A stretch of 64,000 nt of DNA from Pyxicephalus adspersus. Lineage: Eukaryota; Chordata; Amphibia; Anura; Pyxicephalidae. Below are positions 1-14,600 of this stretch, piece after piece; position 1 is the stretch's first letter, and each line of letters begins with the position of its first letter. The translations under genes and the position numbers were made by a program. Where the stretch lies: positions 44,155,475 through 44,219,474 of the forward strand of contig NC_092862.1 in assembly GCF_032062135.1 (NCBI RefSeq), in the 5' to 3' direction. The notes beneath the pieces are model-generated. The model had not been told where the DNA came from, did not search any database, and saw nothing but the letters and a program-made list of their open reading frames with translations.

Positions 1-224
1 TTTATACAGGTATATCAGCAGTCTTTGTGGCATACAAAGGGGAGGCCTGTATAAAACAATTTAGGCATCTTAGACAAAATGTCTTATGATTAGAACTGAG
101 CTCTAACAAGTCTAAAGAACTGTGTGGGGTATATTTGCTGTTTAGCAGCCTTCATGTTGTTGACAAAAATTCCAAGAATATATTTTAGACTAAAAAGCAC
201 GGAAGCCAAAATTCTTCAGAGCAA

Positions 225-417
225 TAAGAGGATAAATGTTCATTAGTGAAGCTGGTGATCCAGCAAACCTAGAAGGGATCTGGTTCAGGATTAAAAAAAA
301 TAGCTAATAGCAAATGACTTGGAAAAAATCTATTCCAGGTTTGCTGGATCACCCAACTTCACTAATGAAAGTGTATCCTTTCCAGCCTTCCAGGAGAGCT
401 TTTATAAATCAGGCCCA
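225..417. mobile_element. Foldback MITE, subfamily A, diverged copy
   Basis: Right half reads TCCAGGTTTGCTGGATCACC, then the GAAAGTGTATCC and AAATCAGGCCCA terminal block; left half is its diverged inverted complement. Same family as the copies at 28708, 37528, 55928, 56829 and 59020. It lies in the intron before the FFAT exon. Confidence 0.7.
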
Positions 418-662
418 GTATTTGGATGGTATTGTGGCATATCAGAACAAATGTTAGCATTTTAATGCATAAGAGTCATTGGAACCTGGATAACTTGTGA
501 CTGTTCCTCTTTATCTCAGTGTTTCCCCTAATAGATTTTTCTGCTAGCTCATGCTTCTCCTTTTTCACTTTTTTTTCCGCAAATTTTTTCAATCTTCAGC
601 TGTCACCTTCATTTACCTTACAGGTAGTGAACTGACACAGGAATGTTCTTTCTCCTTTTTAG

Positions 663-828
663 GTGAGAAATCTGAAACTAGAACACGAGCAAGAGAAAAG
701 TAAGATCTTATCAGAGGCTTTACAGACGTTGGCTACTGAACACCACGAATTAGAACAGTCTCTGGTTAAAGGAACACCTCCACACCACAGCATTTTGAGC
801 GAGGATGAATTCTATGATGCCGTTTCAG
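663..828 (+). CDS. OSBPL1A: OSBPL1A exon: coiled coil and FFAT motif
   Basis: Starts after a pyrimidine-rich acceptor ending AG at 661-662 and stops before GTACGT at 829. It encodes 55 residues beginning VRNLKLEHEQEK, a heptad-like charged helix, followed by HHELEQSL and the acidic FFAT region. The last base completes an Asp codon with the next exon. The open frame continues past 828 into the intron, so the longer ORF is not the protein. Confidence 0.95.
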
Positions 829-3800
829 GTACGTTTGCTATTCTGTTTTCATTCAAACTGTTAGAAGATCTCATATATAACCACGGTACATTTTACAGAT
901 GATTACAACAGCTTTGGTGATCATTGCTGAGCCTCGTCTGTATAGAAGCTCATAGAAGGACATAAATAATGCAAGCAACATAGATTTAAATTAATTGAAA
1001 TGATTGCTTTTTTTTTACTGGTAAAAGCTATAATCCTATATAGCTAAACCGGGATTTCTTATGTTAGCCATAAACTATGTGATTTTCTATCATTGTTATT
1101 CGATTGATTTAAATCTGATATTGCGGTTGACTACTTCTATCTGATTCTCATTTATTGAACTGAAATATTGAGATATTGATTATATTACAAAAACAGGTTT
1201 CTATTTTGATGCAAAGGTTAACACAACCAACAAATAATTGTGAAAGGAATTCATTTGATTGTGTTTTTTTCCAGCAATTTCGTTTAATCCATCATCTAAC
1301 AAATTAAATATAGCATCTGTGCCTAGTGTTATGACTTGTGTTTCCTGTGTTTTTTATGTAAACTCACAAATTTTGTATATTTAAAAAGTATACCTCAAAT
1401 AAAGTTTAGCTTTATTATACTTACTTTACGATCACTTAAGTGCCCATTTTATACTTATTCAGTGCATTATTCTTTTAAAGTTTAATGTGCATTTCATTAA
1501 GACACTTGATTAATTCAGGTTTTAAAATGCCTGCAGTATTTTTTCACTTCTTTACATTAACTAATACTTCTGCACCATAACTATCAATACTTAGTTTTGT
1601 CATTTTCCTGACCTATTTCCTGACTCTCAGTATTGAGACAGTAATGTTGCAGTTTGACTATAAATTGCAGATTCAGTCAAAATGGGGGGAAAAAAAACTA
1701 AATACATGTATTATGTACATATGTAATATGTATTATGTATGTGCAATACATAATGTTCAAGGGAACACGTCGCCTTTGCTGAACTGAAATCCTAAGCAAT
1801 GTTTTTTGCCCAGACATGTCCTTTTGTTTTTCAGTAGTATTTGTAGTCCTATAAGCTGAAAATGTTTGGGCAGCTTTGGCCACGCATAATATTATATTAA
1901 TTTCAAAAAAATTTGCATAGGCAGATTTTTTATCACTTTCAAAGATTCTTAAGGTTGAAATAGTCTATAATGGACAGTTTAAAAATGTTAATTGTTCATT
2001 TATTATATGATTTCAAAAAGAAACATCTGATATCCCATATACACAACAATCAGATGTAATTGGATAGAAAGAAAAAGAAAATGTGTATCTTGAGTATTCA
2101 ACATAAGATACCATATAGATAAACTAAAATTTAACATTAAAATATAGAAAATATGCATAGTTGACCTCTTCATGGGCATCTTAGAGAGGATAGGCAGATT
2201 AAAGATCCTTCTTTAGAATCAACAGGAGATGGTCTGTGTAGCCACCCATATTTGTAGAAAGTTTTTAAGGGTAGTAAGAAAAGCTGTCATATCTGGGTAG
2301 GAGGAAAGAACCCTTTTTCAAAAGAGCTTACAGTCCAAGAGGTAGCACACAATAGGTGGCTAATGGTGGCTAATTGGTGAGGGTTAAAAGATAGAAGATG
2401 GGTAGGTGAGTTTGAAAAGAAGGGTTAAGTGTTCTTCTAAATTTACAGAAAATTGAAATCTAATAGGATGAGGAAGGGAGTTGGGGCAGCCCTAGAAAAG
2501 TCTTGGAGTCGATCATGTGACAAGATTATGAGAGAGGAAGTCATTAGTAGGTCATTGGAAAAGCCTGGAAGGCAGCTAGTGGTGAATTTTTTCTATCAGG
2601 TCAGAAAGGTAACTGTGACAGGAACTGTAGAGGGATTTGAAGGCAAAGCACAGGAGCTTTATTTTGATTCCAAGGGTAAACGCAATCCAATGCAGCGAAA
2701 TTCCAAAGAGAAGCAGTGGAAGAGGAGTGGTGGGAAGGATGGATAAGTCTGGCTGCACATTTATATTTGATTGTAGAGGAGAGAGTTGGTTTAGTGAAAA
2801 ACCAGAGAAGAGGATCTTACAGACGTTCAGACGAGAGATGATAGGAGCATGTACATGGAGTTTGGTGTTCTCTGTGAACAGGTGAGGGCATATTTTGAAG
2901 ATTTTAGACAGGTGAAAACAGCAAGACTGAATGAGTGGAAACCAAGGTAATGCCAATACAACATTCTTGAGACGAGGGACAGTTACAGAGATATCAAGGA
3001 GAGATTTTGAAGATGAGGGGAAGGGAATGATAATGAGTTCTATGTTAACCAGGTTGAGTTTCCGAAACATGTCAGCCGCCCATGATGGGATGGCTGGCAG
3101 GCAGCTTGAAACCTTATCCAGGACTGAGGGAGACAAGTCAGGGGTGCACAGAGAGATATGAGTGTCTTCTGCATACAGTTGTTACTGTAAGCCAAATGAG
3201 AAGGTAACTTGCCAAATCAGATGTACAAAGAAAAGAGAACCAGTCCAGGGACTTGACCCTTGGGGAACACCAACAGGGAGTAGAGTGGGGAAGGAGGATT
3301 TACCATTGATAGAAAGTTGAAAGGAGCAGTCAGACAGATACGAAGTAACTCAAAATAGAACAGCGTCCAATCTAAAGATCTAGTAGGGGGAAGAGAGAAA
3401 AGTTGCATTGTGACTGCTCTGAGGTAGTCATTAGCCACTTTTGTAAAAGCTATTTCAGGGGAATGGGCGGGGTGAAAGGTAGAGAGGGTCAGGAGAGAGA
3501 GTTGGTATTCAGGTAGTCTGTCTTTTTTAGTCAAAGTGATTAAGAAGTTTGGAGACATATAGGAGAAGGAACAAAAGACAGTAGCTAGAAAGTAGAGAGG
3601 GATCTAGTGAGGGTTTCTTCAGGATTGGGAGAACACTTGCATGTTTGAAGACTGAGGGAAAGATACAATCAAATACTTGTTAAGCAGTAAAAAATTGAAT
3701 CAATCTCACAAAATAACCTTACTAATGTTTTATGTTGTCAATGTCGATATGAACTTCTTTAAAGTTGGTAACTTCCCTTAAATTATGAATTTTTAGGTAT

Positions 3801-5564
3801 GAAAATATTGTCTATGCAAGTAGCATGTTTATACCTAATTCTTACTTAAAACTTGGTGTATTGTTCATATTTCTTGCAGATTTGTGCAGTAATCCACAGT
3901 TAAACTTTACCTCTATAACTTCCTGTATTATGACCAGTCACTGCTGTTTTCTTTCCTTGTTCAGTGTACTGGTCATGTATCCATCCCTCCTACAGTTTTC
4001 TGCAGGCAGCCTGTAGCTGGACCTTCTGCATCTCCCACAGCTCTGTTTTGTTAACAGGCTTTGTAACACCCAGTGATGTTACCACTATTTTTACAAGGTA
4101 ATACCTGGGTATGCTTTGTAGCCCGTGAGATATTAAACCTTTACTTTAAATACTTGAACCCAGAGTTTAGCTTTAAAGTAAATGTAGTGGTGAATTCAAA
4201 TACAATGGCTCAGGTTGCCTTTGTTTTCCAGCATAACTCATGAAGTTCCTGGGAGAGATGCATTAGTTAGTGGATGGAGCCTGTCAACATAACAAAGTAA
4301 CCTCCTCGAGTTTCAGTGCTCTGCGAATGTGAGAAGTTTTCAGTTGTTACAGTGTGGATGGGAGTGTGTATTTCATTAACACAATTGTGCTTCTTTTAGA
4401 TTCAGAGTCTGATCATTCCTTGAGTGGATTTGAGACTGTTGGAAACTCTTCTGCCGAAGAGAGTTTGGATTTAAGCTTCTGCCGTAATAAGGGCAGCATG
4501 TCTGATGACAAGAAGCCCAGCGGGGGAGAAGCCACATCTAATGGCATTAAAAAGCACCGGTAAGAAAAGGCTGGCTGACGGAATTAGAGTAATGTTTGTA
4601 AGTCATTGGTGAAGCAGTGACATACTTCACTTTCTGTTAATTGTGCATACAAGCAGGCAAATACATTGGCAGTTACTTAATAGCAAAGAACATAGGCCTA
4701 TTAAACAGTCCAGATGAAGTTACAATGCAAGGTAATGTACATCTTTATGTGCCTCTCTAGTACAGTGAACACAGATATTTTACTACAGTCAGCATTCCTG
4801 TTCCTTGTAAATCAAGGGGGTTTTGGTGCCTAAAGAAACATTCGTATGGTGTTGCAGTATATTCCTAATGTGTTCAAAGACATCTACTTCAGAACTGCCA
4901 CATGTTTTATTGTTTTGGCAACCAACAGTGGAAATGCTTCAGCATGTAAGGCAGCATTTGGTATAATTGTATAATAATGCAGATCTGAATTTTCCTGTTA
5001 CATAAAGGAGGAATCTCTAAACCCTTATGTTGCTTTAAATTGTGTTGTATATTAATCAAATGTATAAATACAGTGGGTTGTGATGTTCAAACAATTATTG
5101 GACATGTGCTGTCAGCAAAAATGCTGTTAACATAGTTTCAACATTTAGTAAACTCATTTGAAGAATAAGAGTTGATATAGTTAATTGTGTTCAGCCCTGT
5201 GTACATGGCAAAACTGCTAATTAAGCAAAATGAAGAGTTTATTCATGAAAAGCTGTTTACCAGGTCTAGGAATACAGTGCATGGCTTTCCCTTTTCTTCT
5301 ATAGACAGACCTGCTTTTATGTCAAGCTTACTTTTTTTTTTTGTTTTTAGTCTGCTTAGCAGCAGGAAAACTCAGCAGAGCTGTAAAAATAAATGAAGAC
5401 CTTATATAAAACTGAATTGCGTACTTGATCGGTAGTAAAGCTAAGTTGTGTTTTTAAAAAAAATATACGGGTTACACAGAATTAAAAAATCCCATTTCAA
5501 CCATTTGTGTTTTGGAAAAGAAAAGAGAGTGGGATTGGATGATAATAATAATACATACATATAC

Positions 5565-5618
<54 letters not shown>

Positions 5619-8600
5619 TTTGTGTATATTTGCTGTAATTGCTCCACTATTTTAACGTGGGTATTTTTAAACACAACAAAATCTGCAAATAAAATTTGGT
5701 TGTCTGTATCCTTTTAGTAGTCACCCCAGTGAATTGAGTATGTGTGTGTTCAGTTAAGAGCACTGGTAATCCCATAGCATACAGGTGTATTTTAGACAAT
5801 TGTGCACATCCAACCATGTGGCAAAAGTTTGAAAAAAATGCTGTTCTGTTCCTTCATGACTATCCCCATGTCCTTAAGGACATGGTTTAATGGGCTTGGC
5901 ATGGGGGAACTGCACCCAGGTCTAACTAAATACCTTTGGCATGAATTGGAACCTCAGTTGAGACTCAGGAGGTCTCTTCTAGTATTGAAACTTACCTTAC
6001 AAATGGGTTCAATGGGCACATTTATACCAGAGACATGTTCTAAAATCTTTCAGAAAGCCTTCTCAGAATCGTGGAGGTTGTTATAACTGTAAACTGTGCT
6101 ATTCCATATCAATTCACTTGGTTTGGAAATAGGACAAGCTTATTTACAGTAGATGTCAGCTGCTCAATAATGCATCAGAGCTTTTCATGCCAGTAATTTC
6201 ATGCTTGTGAACCTATCTGAGGGATCTTTTCCCAAACAATGCTCCTGCTTTTAAAAGTGTATATGTTTATAAATTTATTTCATACACTGATCAGCCAGAA
6301 CAGCTCCGACCTGTCAAAGCCTGGACTTGAGAGGACCTATGAAGTTTTCCTTTTGTTTCTGGCCAAGATGCTTGCTGCAAATCCTTTAAGTCAGTGGTCC
6401 CCAACTTTTTGAAGTTTAGGACCACTAAATCTACAGACTTCAGACCTGTCCTGTGTCACTCAACCCGCCCACTCCCCCATCACAGGCTCAGACCTGCCGC
6501 CCACTCTCCCATTGTAGGTCTGAGCCTGTGATGGGGGAGTGGGCGGGTTGTGTCCAAAAACACAACCCACCAACCGCCCCGAGCCTGCGATCGGGAGACG
6601 TATGTGGCTCTGGCCGCTGCGCCCCCCCAAGCGGGGTCAGAAGAAGGACATGGGCCAAAGCCATGGACCACTGCTAGTTTCCTTGCTCTTGCTGCCCACC
6701 TGTCAGACAGCCGCAGCCCCATAGTGCATCCTACTGTTTTTTTTTCCCCAAAAAAATCTCTATGATCTAAATTGAAAAACGATTTATTAGACTAGATCAC
6801 CTTTTTTCACTGGTGCACTTTTAACACCCACATGCCCATCATAGGAAATGTCTAATGGGACAATTGCTGAATTGGACCAAAAAAGCTATCCTCTCTATCA
6901 CGCCTTTTAATGAGGCTTGGGTGACCATGTTTCTGTTTTCTTTTTCAGCAGTTGTTATACTTGGACGTGTGTGTGTGTGTGTGTGTGTGTTGCAAATTGG
7001 TAAGTTCATGCTATATATTAGTGCAGTACGTTTATGCCCTATTACAATAAAAAAAATCCTAAAACAAAATAGAAAATTTGAAGCCCAAGGCAGGTTTTTT
7101 TTTTAGCTTTGTTTTGTCATTGTTCTTTCCTCTTTTAATTAAACATTATTTATTAATGGACCTCCAGCTGCTTTTTAGTTTCTAGTTACTTGATCCCCTC
7201 CACTGATGGACTTAAAAGTGTCATGGTCCTTATGGGGAAATATGCAAATGTTCTCTTAGAATTTTTATTCTTATTATTTTTGCTTGTATATGTATCCTGT
7301 ATGTTTCTGTAAATCACAAGATGGACTTTCTGTATCTTTATCTCTGTTCACCTTTGCTACTTACCCTGAAAGAATATACTCTGTTGCATGTCCATTGTTT
7401 CATGATCCGACAGGATGAAATGGACACCACACTGCTCCAATGTCTTTTCTGCATTCTTCCGCACGCCTGAGTGTAAACATAACAGGCACGTTTTGTCTTT
7501 TGTGTTTTCATACATCTGCTATTATAATTATTACATATTATTTATATAGTGCCAACATTTTACGCAGGGCTTTACAAAGTCCATAGTCATGTCACTAGCT
7601 ATCCCTCTAAAGGGCTCACAATCTAATATCCCTACCATAGACATATGTCTTTATTACAGTCTAATGTCAATTTTTTGGGGGAAGCCAATTTAACCTAACT
7701 GCATGTTTTTGGAATTGCCATGTGGAGCATTTATGTGATAATATATATGGCTTATGACATTCTTTGTATCATGCCAACATGAATAACCATGATGCTGAAT
7801 TCAGAATATCAGAATATTAAAATCAGTATATTGTAGATTTTGTTAGATTGATAAACCCATTTAATATTTACATTAAGCATTGGTCTGTAATTTTCATTTT
7901 GAGGGACCAATCCAGCAAACATTTATTTTTTGGTTAAAGTAAAGAAAGGTTTTGACTTCTAACTGGTTTAATTACCAACTTAGTCCCTGTTTTGGGAGAT
8001 TTTGCCTTACATCCTGTCTTTGAAATGGAAACAAATCTCCCCAATAGCTGCTGGAGACTTCCCTATCACATTGTGTTAGGAGTTTTGGTTCAAAAAATAT
8101 AAGGAGATAGATACTAAAACTAGAAAAGAACTGTGTAGTTAGGTAGAAGCTTTGCAGTACTGTGATCTGACATTTGTTTAAGGTCTGATGAGCTGAGTGT
8201 CTGTCTGACATTTTTGTTTGAACTGTGTACCATGAAAAAGTAGCTGTAAAAGTCCAGCAAGTGTAGTAGCCATCAGAATGACCAGTAAACAACTAGCATT
8301 TTCATGTGAAGAGATCAGTATTCACATGAGGTAGATAGGTAATTTAGGATGGGTTTCTTTTAATGTGTTATTCAATAACTTTTTTAGATTACCAGAAATG
8401 CTGTATGTTTTTCCTTTTGAATATAAGGGTTGGGCCTAATATGTAATGTTTTGTTACAGTGTACAAAGCACTTTTTCCTCGGGAATTACTTTTTGTATTG
8501 GGTCATTAGATGTGCTTGATGGAAAATATAAAGAAAATGATTTTGGCACAGTAGGATCCTTTTTAGTCTACAGATAAACTGACCGCATCCTTCTGGCGGC

Positions 8601-11600
8601 ATTGCAAACCTTGCTGTCCCGACACAACAGTCAATTCCATCTCCCATAACTGATTGAATCAATCAGAAAGGACATACTGGATAGGCTCCAATTATTGCAC
8701 AAAGATGTGTATATCTCCGTGAAAATGACTTGTCCAAAAGCAGTAGAGATGTGCAAATCATTAGAAAAAAATAGATCTGAATTTATATATAAATATATAT
8801 ATATTAAGAGTTATGCATGAATGAATACATGCCTGAAACACCACACATATAGTATTCCCAATATACCAGGACAAGTTTGTTGACCCCCCACCCCACCCCC
8901 CCCAGGTGTGTAATTACCAGCTCACATTCTTCTGAATACCTTTGGCTGCTTCAAGCAAGGGGCCTTTACAAAAAAGTAGTACCTTTTCGAAATCCGTGGC
9001 TGGTTCTGGTAACAAAACACAGCTTTTTTTGCAGCCACACTGTCAAATACTGGTTCAGCTGTAACTGAGGTTTACTAAGTCTGTATAGTCAAAACCAATA
9101 GTGGGAGGGCCTGCGAATTATGAATGTTGGCTGCTGAAAACAATTATAGGCAACGTGGGCTGTAACAAGTGCTTATTTGAGTCCTTGTTGGTTTTCATTA
9201 ATGCAAACTTGACTAGACTTCTCTGACATGAGGAAGGTATTTTCTCATGATAGCTACCACACATTGGATATTTTCCCATTACAAATCATTCAGTGTTACC
9301 CATAAAGTTGGTTGTGTGTGAAAATGTTAGCAGATCAGCAGTTTCTGAAAAACTCAGACCAAACCGCCTAGCACCAACAATCATGGCACATGATCAGCTG
9401 TGTCACTCAAATCATCTTTCTTCCCCTTCCTGATGTTCAGTTTCAACTTCAGCAGCTCATCTTGACAATGTCTACATGCCTAAATGCTTTGTGTTGGTGC
9501 CACTTATATAGATATTTGTGTTAACAAGCAGGTAAACCAGTGTACCTAATAATGTTACAGGTGAGTGTATATCATAAAAGGAAAAAATGTCTTTGAGGTC
9601 CTCTTGTTTCATTTTTTAAATATTCAAACTCATTTAGTCTATTTAGGTACATTATCCCTGCAATATTTTACTGTGTAACATTTTTCAATGTTTTGATCAA
9701 AGAGCAAAGTGTAATCAGCTACATGGCTAATCAATGAGTTGTCAACATTAGTGTTATTATTTTTAGAACTATCCCTTTATTGTGAGCCTAAACGTGTAAT
9801 GGAAGATCTACTTACCTTCTACTGCAGACTTCACACACACCTAACAAAACAATATCTTACCATTCCGCCATGAGCTACGGCCCATAGATGATGTTTCTCA
9901 GCTTCATGGTGGGATCATGGTAAAGCTGCACAGTACATTAGATATGATTTCTTCTGATGCCTCAGGATTCTGCTGAAAGGCCAATTGTGTGCTACATTGG
10001 CTAGAAACGGGTGTACCTTGACCTAATTATTTTTCATCCTGTTCATCATGTTTATTTAACATTTTCCATTCTCCATTGTTTTTACATATCAGGTTGGGAG
10101 TTACAATGTTTGTGTTTTGTACATATCCCATACACTTAAATGCTACATGGTTATACAAATCATTTAGTACCACATTAAAAAGATACTTGGACAATACCAC
10201 ACAAAAGACTTTGTGTATGTGTTCAAATTCCCTGGAAAGCTTATTACCTTGAATAGCTGATGTTATACTAAACTTTGCATATGCACATCAACAGTTCTAC
10301 AGCCAGATAGGTGACAGACCTATTTTCTGGTTCAGCAATGCAGCTCTCTATGTCACCGTTCATCTTTATCCAGCCTGCATATTGGATAGTTGGGACCTAT
10401 AGACACCTTCAGGTATTGGTGCATTACATTAGTGCGTGTGAAATACCATTGCGTTAACTAATTTATAACAATTTAATATAAATGGAACTGCTGTGCACTA
10501 ATACGTATGCAGTAGCACAATAATGGTTCAGGGTCTTTTCCCTCCATTGCATTATCAGCTCTGTTCACTGGCAGTAATGTGATCCAGGAAGCATTAAAGC
10601 TAAACCAGGGGGTAGCTGAGAGATCATTTTGATTTTGCATATGAATTGCTGGATAATTGAACAAAGTTGGGAATTATTTGGCAGTAAACATGTTTGCATT
10701 GGAAAGCAATTCTGTCTCCAGACTATTTGTTTCAGCATAAAGGTTTCAGCATAAATCTTCCCATAAGATTATATGTGCACTTAAAGAGGAACTAAACCCA
10801 AAAGTGCCTAAAACAAAAAAATACACTTACGGGTGTAGTAGGTTGGAAAAAAAAACTTGCTGATCTCACTGTGCATGCAGGTTGGGTGGTCTAATCTTTT
10901 ATGTAAAGTGAAATTTCTGAGTTTAGGTACACTTTACCTGTTTCTTCTGCATGTTTACCTGTAAAACACCTCCTTCTGTAGACATCCAAAAGCCCTTAGA
11001 CTTCTAATGAGCTTGATCATCTTGAATGGGATGTATGCAGCCCTGAATACCTCATTACTCATGTGACACTCTCTAGTATTTCCTCCTCACCTTTTTCTGC
11101 ATTTACATAAATGATTATGTGGAGATGAGGTGTGGGTGGGGAAGTAATGAGACATTTCCACATTTTATATATACAAGGAGGGGGAGATTGTGCTATGAAA
11201 TTGTCTAGTAAGCATTTACTTGATCCTACTGTACTTTTTATGTTTTCTTTTTTTTAAAGGTTGCATGTTTTAGACCTTAGATTGTACTTTGTGGTTACCT
11301 CTTATCTACATATCCGTTAAAATTAAACCAAGCGCCTGGTGTGGATCTACAGCATACTTGCTGATTATGCCAAAGTCCCAACTGTTTCCAGGAACACTGC
11401 AGTGATGACAGGTCTAGGAACTTGTCACTGCTGCTTCCCATGAAGCCGATATCTTTGCCACTAGCTTGTGGTTCCCTAGCACATGTTTTCAGCCATTGGG
11501 TGACCATTGAAGATGTAATTCCTGGGTGTATCCAGAAGTTACGTTGCCCCTGGTGGCTGGCTCTTTTTTTGGTGGTGCCCTCTCTTGTCAAATCACTGGG

Positions 11601-14600
11601 AAACAGAGATTGTGTAAAACACTTGTGGCATAAAGAACATACTTTCACATTTCCCAAGTCATTCTTCATTCAATGTAAAATATATCAAGTGGTTAAATCA
11701 CCATTTGATAAATTATTAATTTGCACTGCAGGTCATATCTGCAGATCATTTTTGCTTTTATTTTGCAATTTGATGCACATTTTCTGGTAGTACACTGACA
11801 CTTTAAATGAATGAATAAATATGGTCATGTTATTCGTATGCCGGGGGTGTAGTTCATCATTCATATATTGACACATATATTGTGCATTACTCGATCAATA
11901 TAGCTCTATTGGCTCTCCTAACATGTTATCTAACACTTTATCTTTTATTTTTTTCCCTAGAACTAGTTTACCATCACCAATGTTTTCCAGAAATGATTTC
12001 AGTATTTGGAGTATTTTAAGAAAATGCATTGGAATGGTGAGCATGTGTTTATTTATTCATTTGAAACTGCATATGTAGTTTGTTGGTGTTCTTTCAGATT
12101 TGCTAAAGAACATTTCTGTTTTCTATGGACTATTTTATAAGCCAGTTTGTAATAATGTTTGCCCCTAAAGTGGTAGCAGTTTTAATATTTGATATTCTAA
12201 TATAGGTGAAGGCTAAAAAACTTCCTTTACAATTACATCAGCACAACTGGACATTGGTAGTGGTAAGCCTCCATTAGGGTACCAATACCTGAGACAATAA
12301 AAGCATTGGGTTTGACCACTACTGACGCTGCATTTTATGGTTGGTCCTTTAAGAAACCCTAACCCTAACATGATAACAAACTTCTTCTGAACCTAATTTT
12401 ATGCATGTTTGATATCATCTTTGGGAAGTGGGAAAGAATCCATTTCCAAAAGTGAGTTGCACCAGTATTTCAGAAAGAAAATCATAGAATCATAGAAGTG
12501 TGTGTTGGATTTGCCTTCATGTCCCCTAGCCCTTAAGGTTCAAAGTGAATTGGACATTTAAGAATATAGAAGGCATATCACCAAACAGTTGACTTACTAA
12601 ATGCCAAATGTATATCTTTAGAAGAAGTAGGGTGGATGGAAATATTGAACCCTATTTTAGCACCAGTGGCAGTAAAATGTTTTTTAACTTTAAAAGAAAA
12701 GGTCATTTTGTCCTATTTGGATCACTTCTTCTTGATTTAAACTGATTGAATTACAGCTTCATCTATTCAATGCACACTACCTCAAGAGAGCCAAAGACCA
12801 TGCTTATCTTTTAGTTTACACCAGATCATATTGTCTGCAATATCCCTAGAAGAATCTTTCTACAGAAGATGTCAGCACGTTAATGCAAAATAAAGAAGAT
12901 TCACTGGTTTCCTGTAAAATGCATTAGATACAGTAAATGATACCATTATCACAGGATTTTATTAGCCCAGCACAAAATAAAATTGTGCAGTAATCCACTT
13001 CAACCACATTTAACATTTCATCAGATTACAGTATTCGGAATAGTCTAAGATGTTTTTCTGATTTCATATTGTTTTTGTAAATTTGCACTTCAGGCATTGA
13101 TCTTTACTTTAAGAGTCAAATGTTATGTGTTTATTTCTGCTGTAAGGTGTTGAATTCACAAATATGTAATTAAAATATTTGTTTCTGATAAAGTCATCAT
13201 TTTCCTTGATAAACCAATATATTTACTACTACACTACAAAGAGTAATGTTTTGATGTTTTATCTGTGACATTGGTGGCTTTTATTGAATTTCTGGGCATC
13301 CAAGAACTGTGACAGAGATCGCACCAGTACTTTGTGGAAGTGTCCGAGATTACTTGAATTGCTCTGGGCACCTTCCAGCCAACTAGAATATTTCTTAACA
13401 TTAAATGTAAAAAGAGAATCCTAAGATTGTGACAGCAGAGATAATGTAATTATAAGATATAAAGGGCCACATAATTATGTGCCTAAGAGTCTGACAACTT
13501 GCTGGGTAGCAGTTGTGTTTTCTATAACTTGGCAAGAGAAGTTTTAAAGTTTGGTCATAAGCTGTTGTATCACCTGGATCCTATGAGAACTTTTTGAAGT
13601 GGTTTTATAATGGCTTTCTTCACTGAGTATGCCAGTTTACATTCCAGAATCCATTACAGTAACAGGCAGGTCAAGGATTCTACAAAGCAGGCCCTAGGTT
13701 GATGGGTTGGCAGTCAAGGTGCATAGAGGAGTGCAGTTAGGGCCAGATTCCCACAAAACACATTTTTACATATCACCGCTGTATTGATATTCTGTAGGAT
13801 TTCCTACAGAGTCTGCCTTGTCAGTCTTACAGAGTCTGTACTGATTGGTATACTAAGTTGTTAACCAGCATAAAACTTATTTCTAACGTATGGTCTACTG
13901 GCTGCTCGGTGTCGTATCAATACCAGAATGTCTGTGCCATTCATCACTTGCTTTTTACTACTTGCAAAAAAAATTCAGGTAAGCTGTAATGTGCTTGTGC
14001 TTAGCGGATAGGAAGCCACATATGGATTCTCCATCACAAGCTCTTTGAGCTCCTTAGATGCATAGGTTTAAAGCATAAGTGCTGATACACTGAAACTAGA
14101 ACACTAGCACTACCAATACCAGTATTTCAAAATTATGATCTGCAATATTTCAAGTAAAAGTTTTGAAAGGATAGAAAACAATACAAGTAGTTACAATAAA
14201 TAGACCTGTATATTAGTTCAGTGTATCTATCTGCCCTATGTTCACAGTAAATTTTAAAAATTATTAAAGATTTCTTACACACTGGTACCTTATAGTAGAA
14301 AAACTGCATGAGATGCTTCATTTTACTAGTAATCCCTGCTGGAGATTATAGTGGACCTGTCTGAATAGCCTTAAAATCTCCTTTATCTTTTTTTCCTGTC
14401 TTAAATAGGAGATGGTAAAGATGGAGATCTTGCCCCAAGTAGCCTATTGCTGTGCAGGGCTCATACCCTGCTTTTTCTGGCTCCCTCCATTCCTCCAAAT
14501 CTTTTTTTTTTTTTTTAAATCTCTATTCTCTCTTGTAATTTTTCTGGTGTTATAACAGTGAGTTATTTGGTGCTTTAATAAAAGGGTATCCAGTTTAGTG

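Larger units (their letters stand above)
4560..11960. other. OSBPL1A intron, 7.4 kb
   Basis: Holds the TA tract, hAT-like element with palindrome, GT tract, SINE tail, C-rich run at 8882-8904, Tc1/mariner end and a TTAA MITE-like repeat. The stretch 11295-11790 is open on both strands but matches nothing I know. 4600-5500 and 7760-8870 look plain. Confidence 0.7.

Noticed and set aside
6453..6765. Five overlapping open frames on both strands
   Set aside because: They arise from the GC-rich perfect inverted repeat in the hAT-like element; no known protein match or splice context.
11295..11790. 124- and 122-residue frames on opposite strands
   Set aside because: Overlapping frames in an OSBPL1A intron, no recognisable domain, no splice-site support. 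Kept only as an unclassified stretch.
12356..12370. CCCTAACCCTAAC, telomere-like repeat
   Set aside because: Only about two units; chance is enough to explain it.
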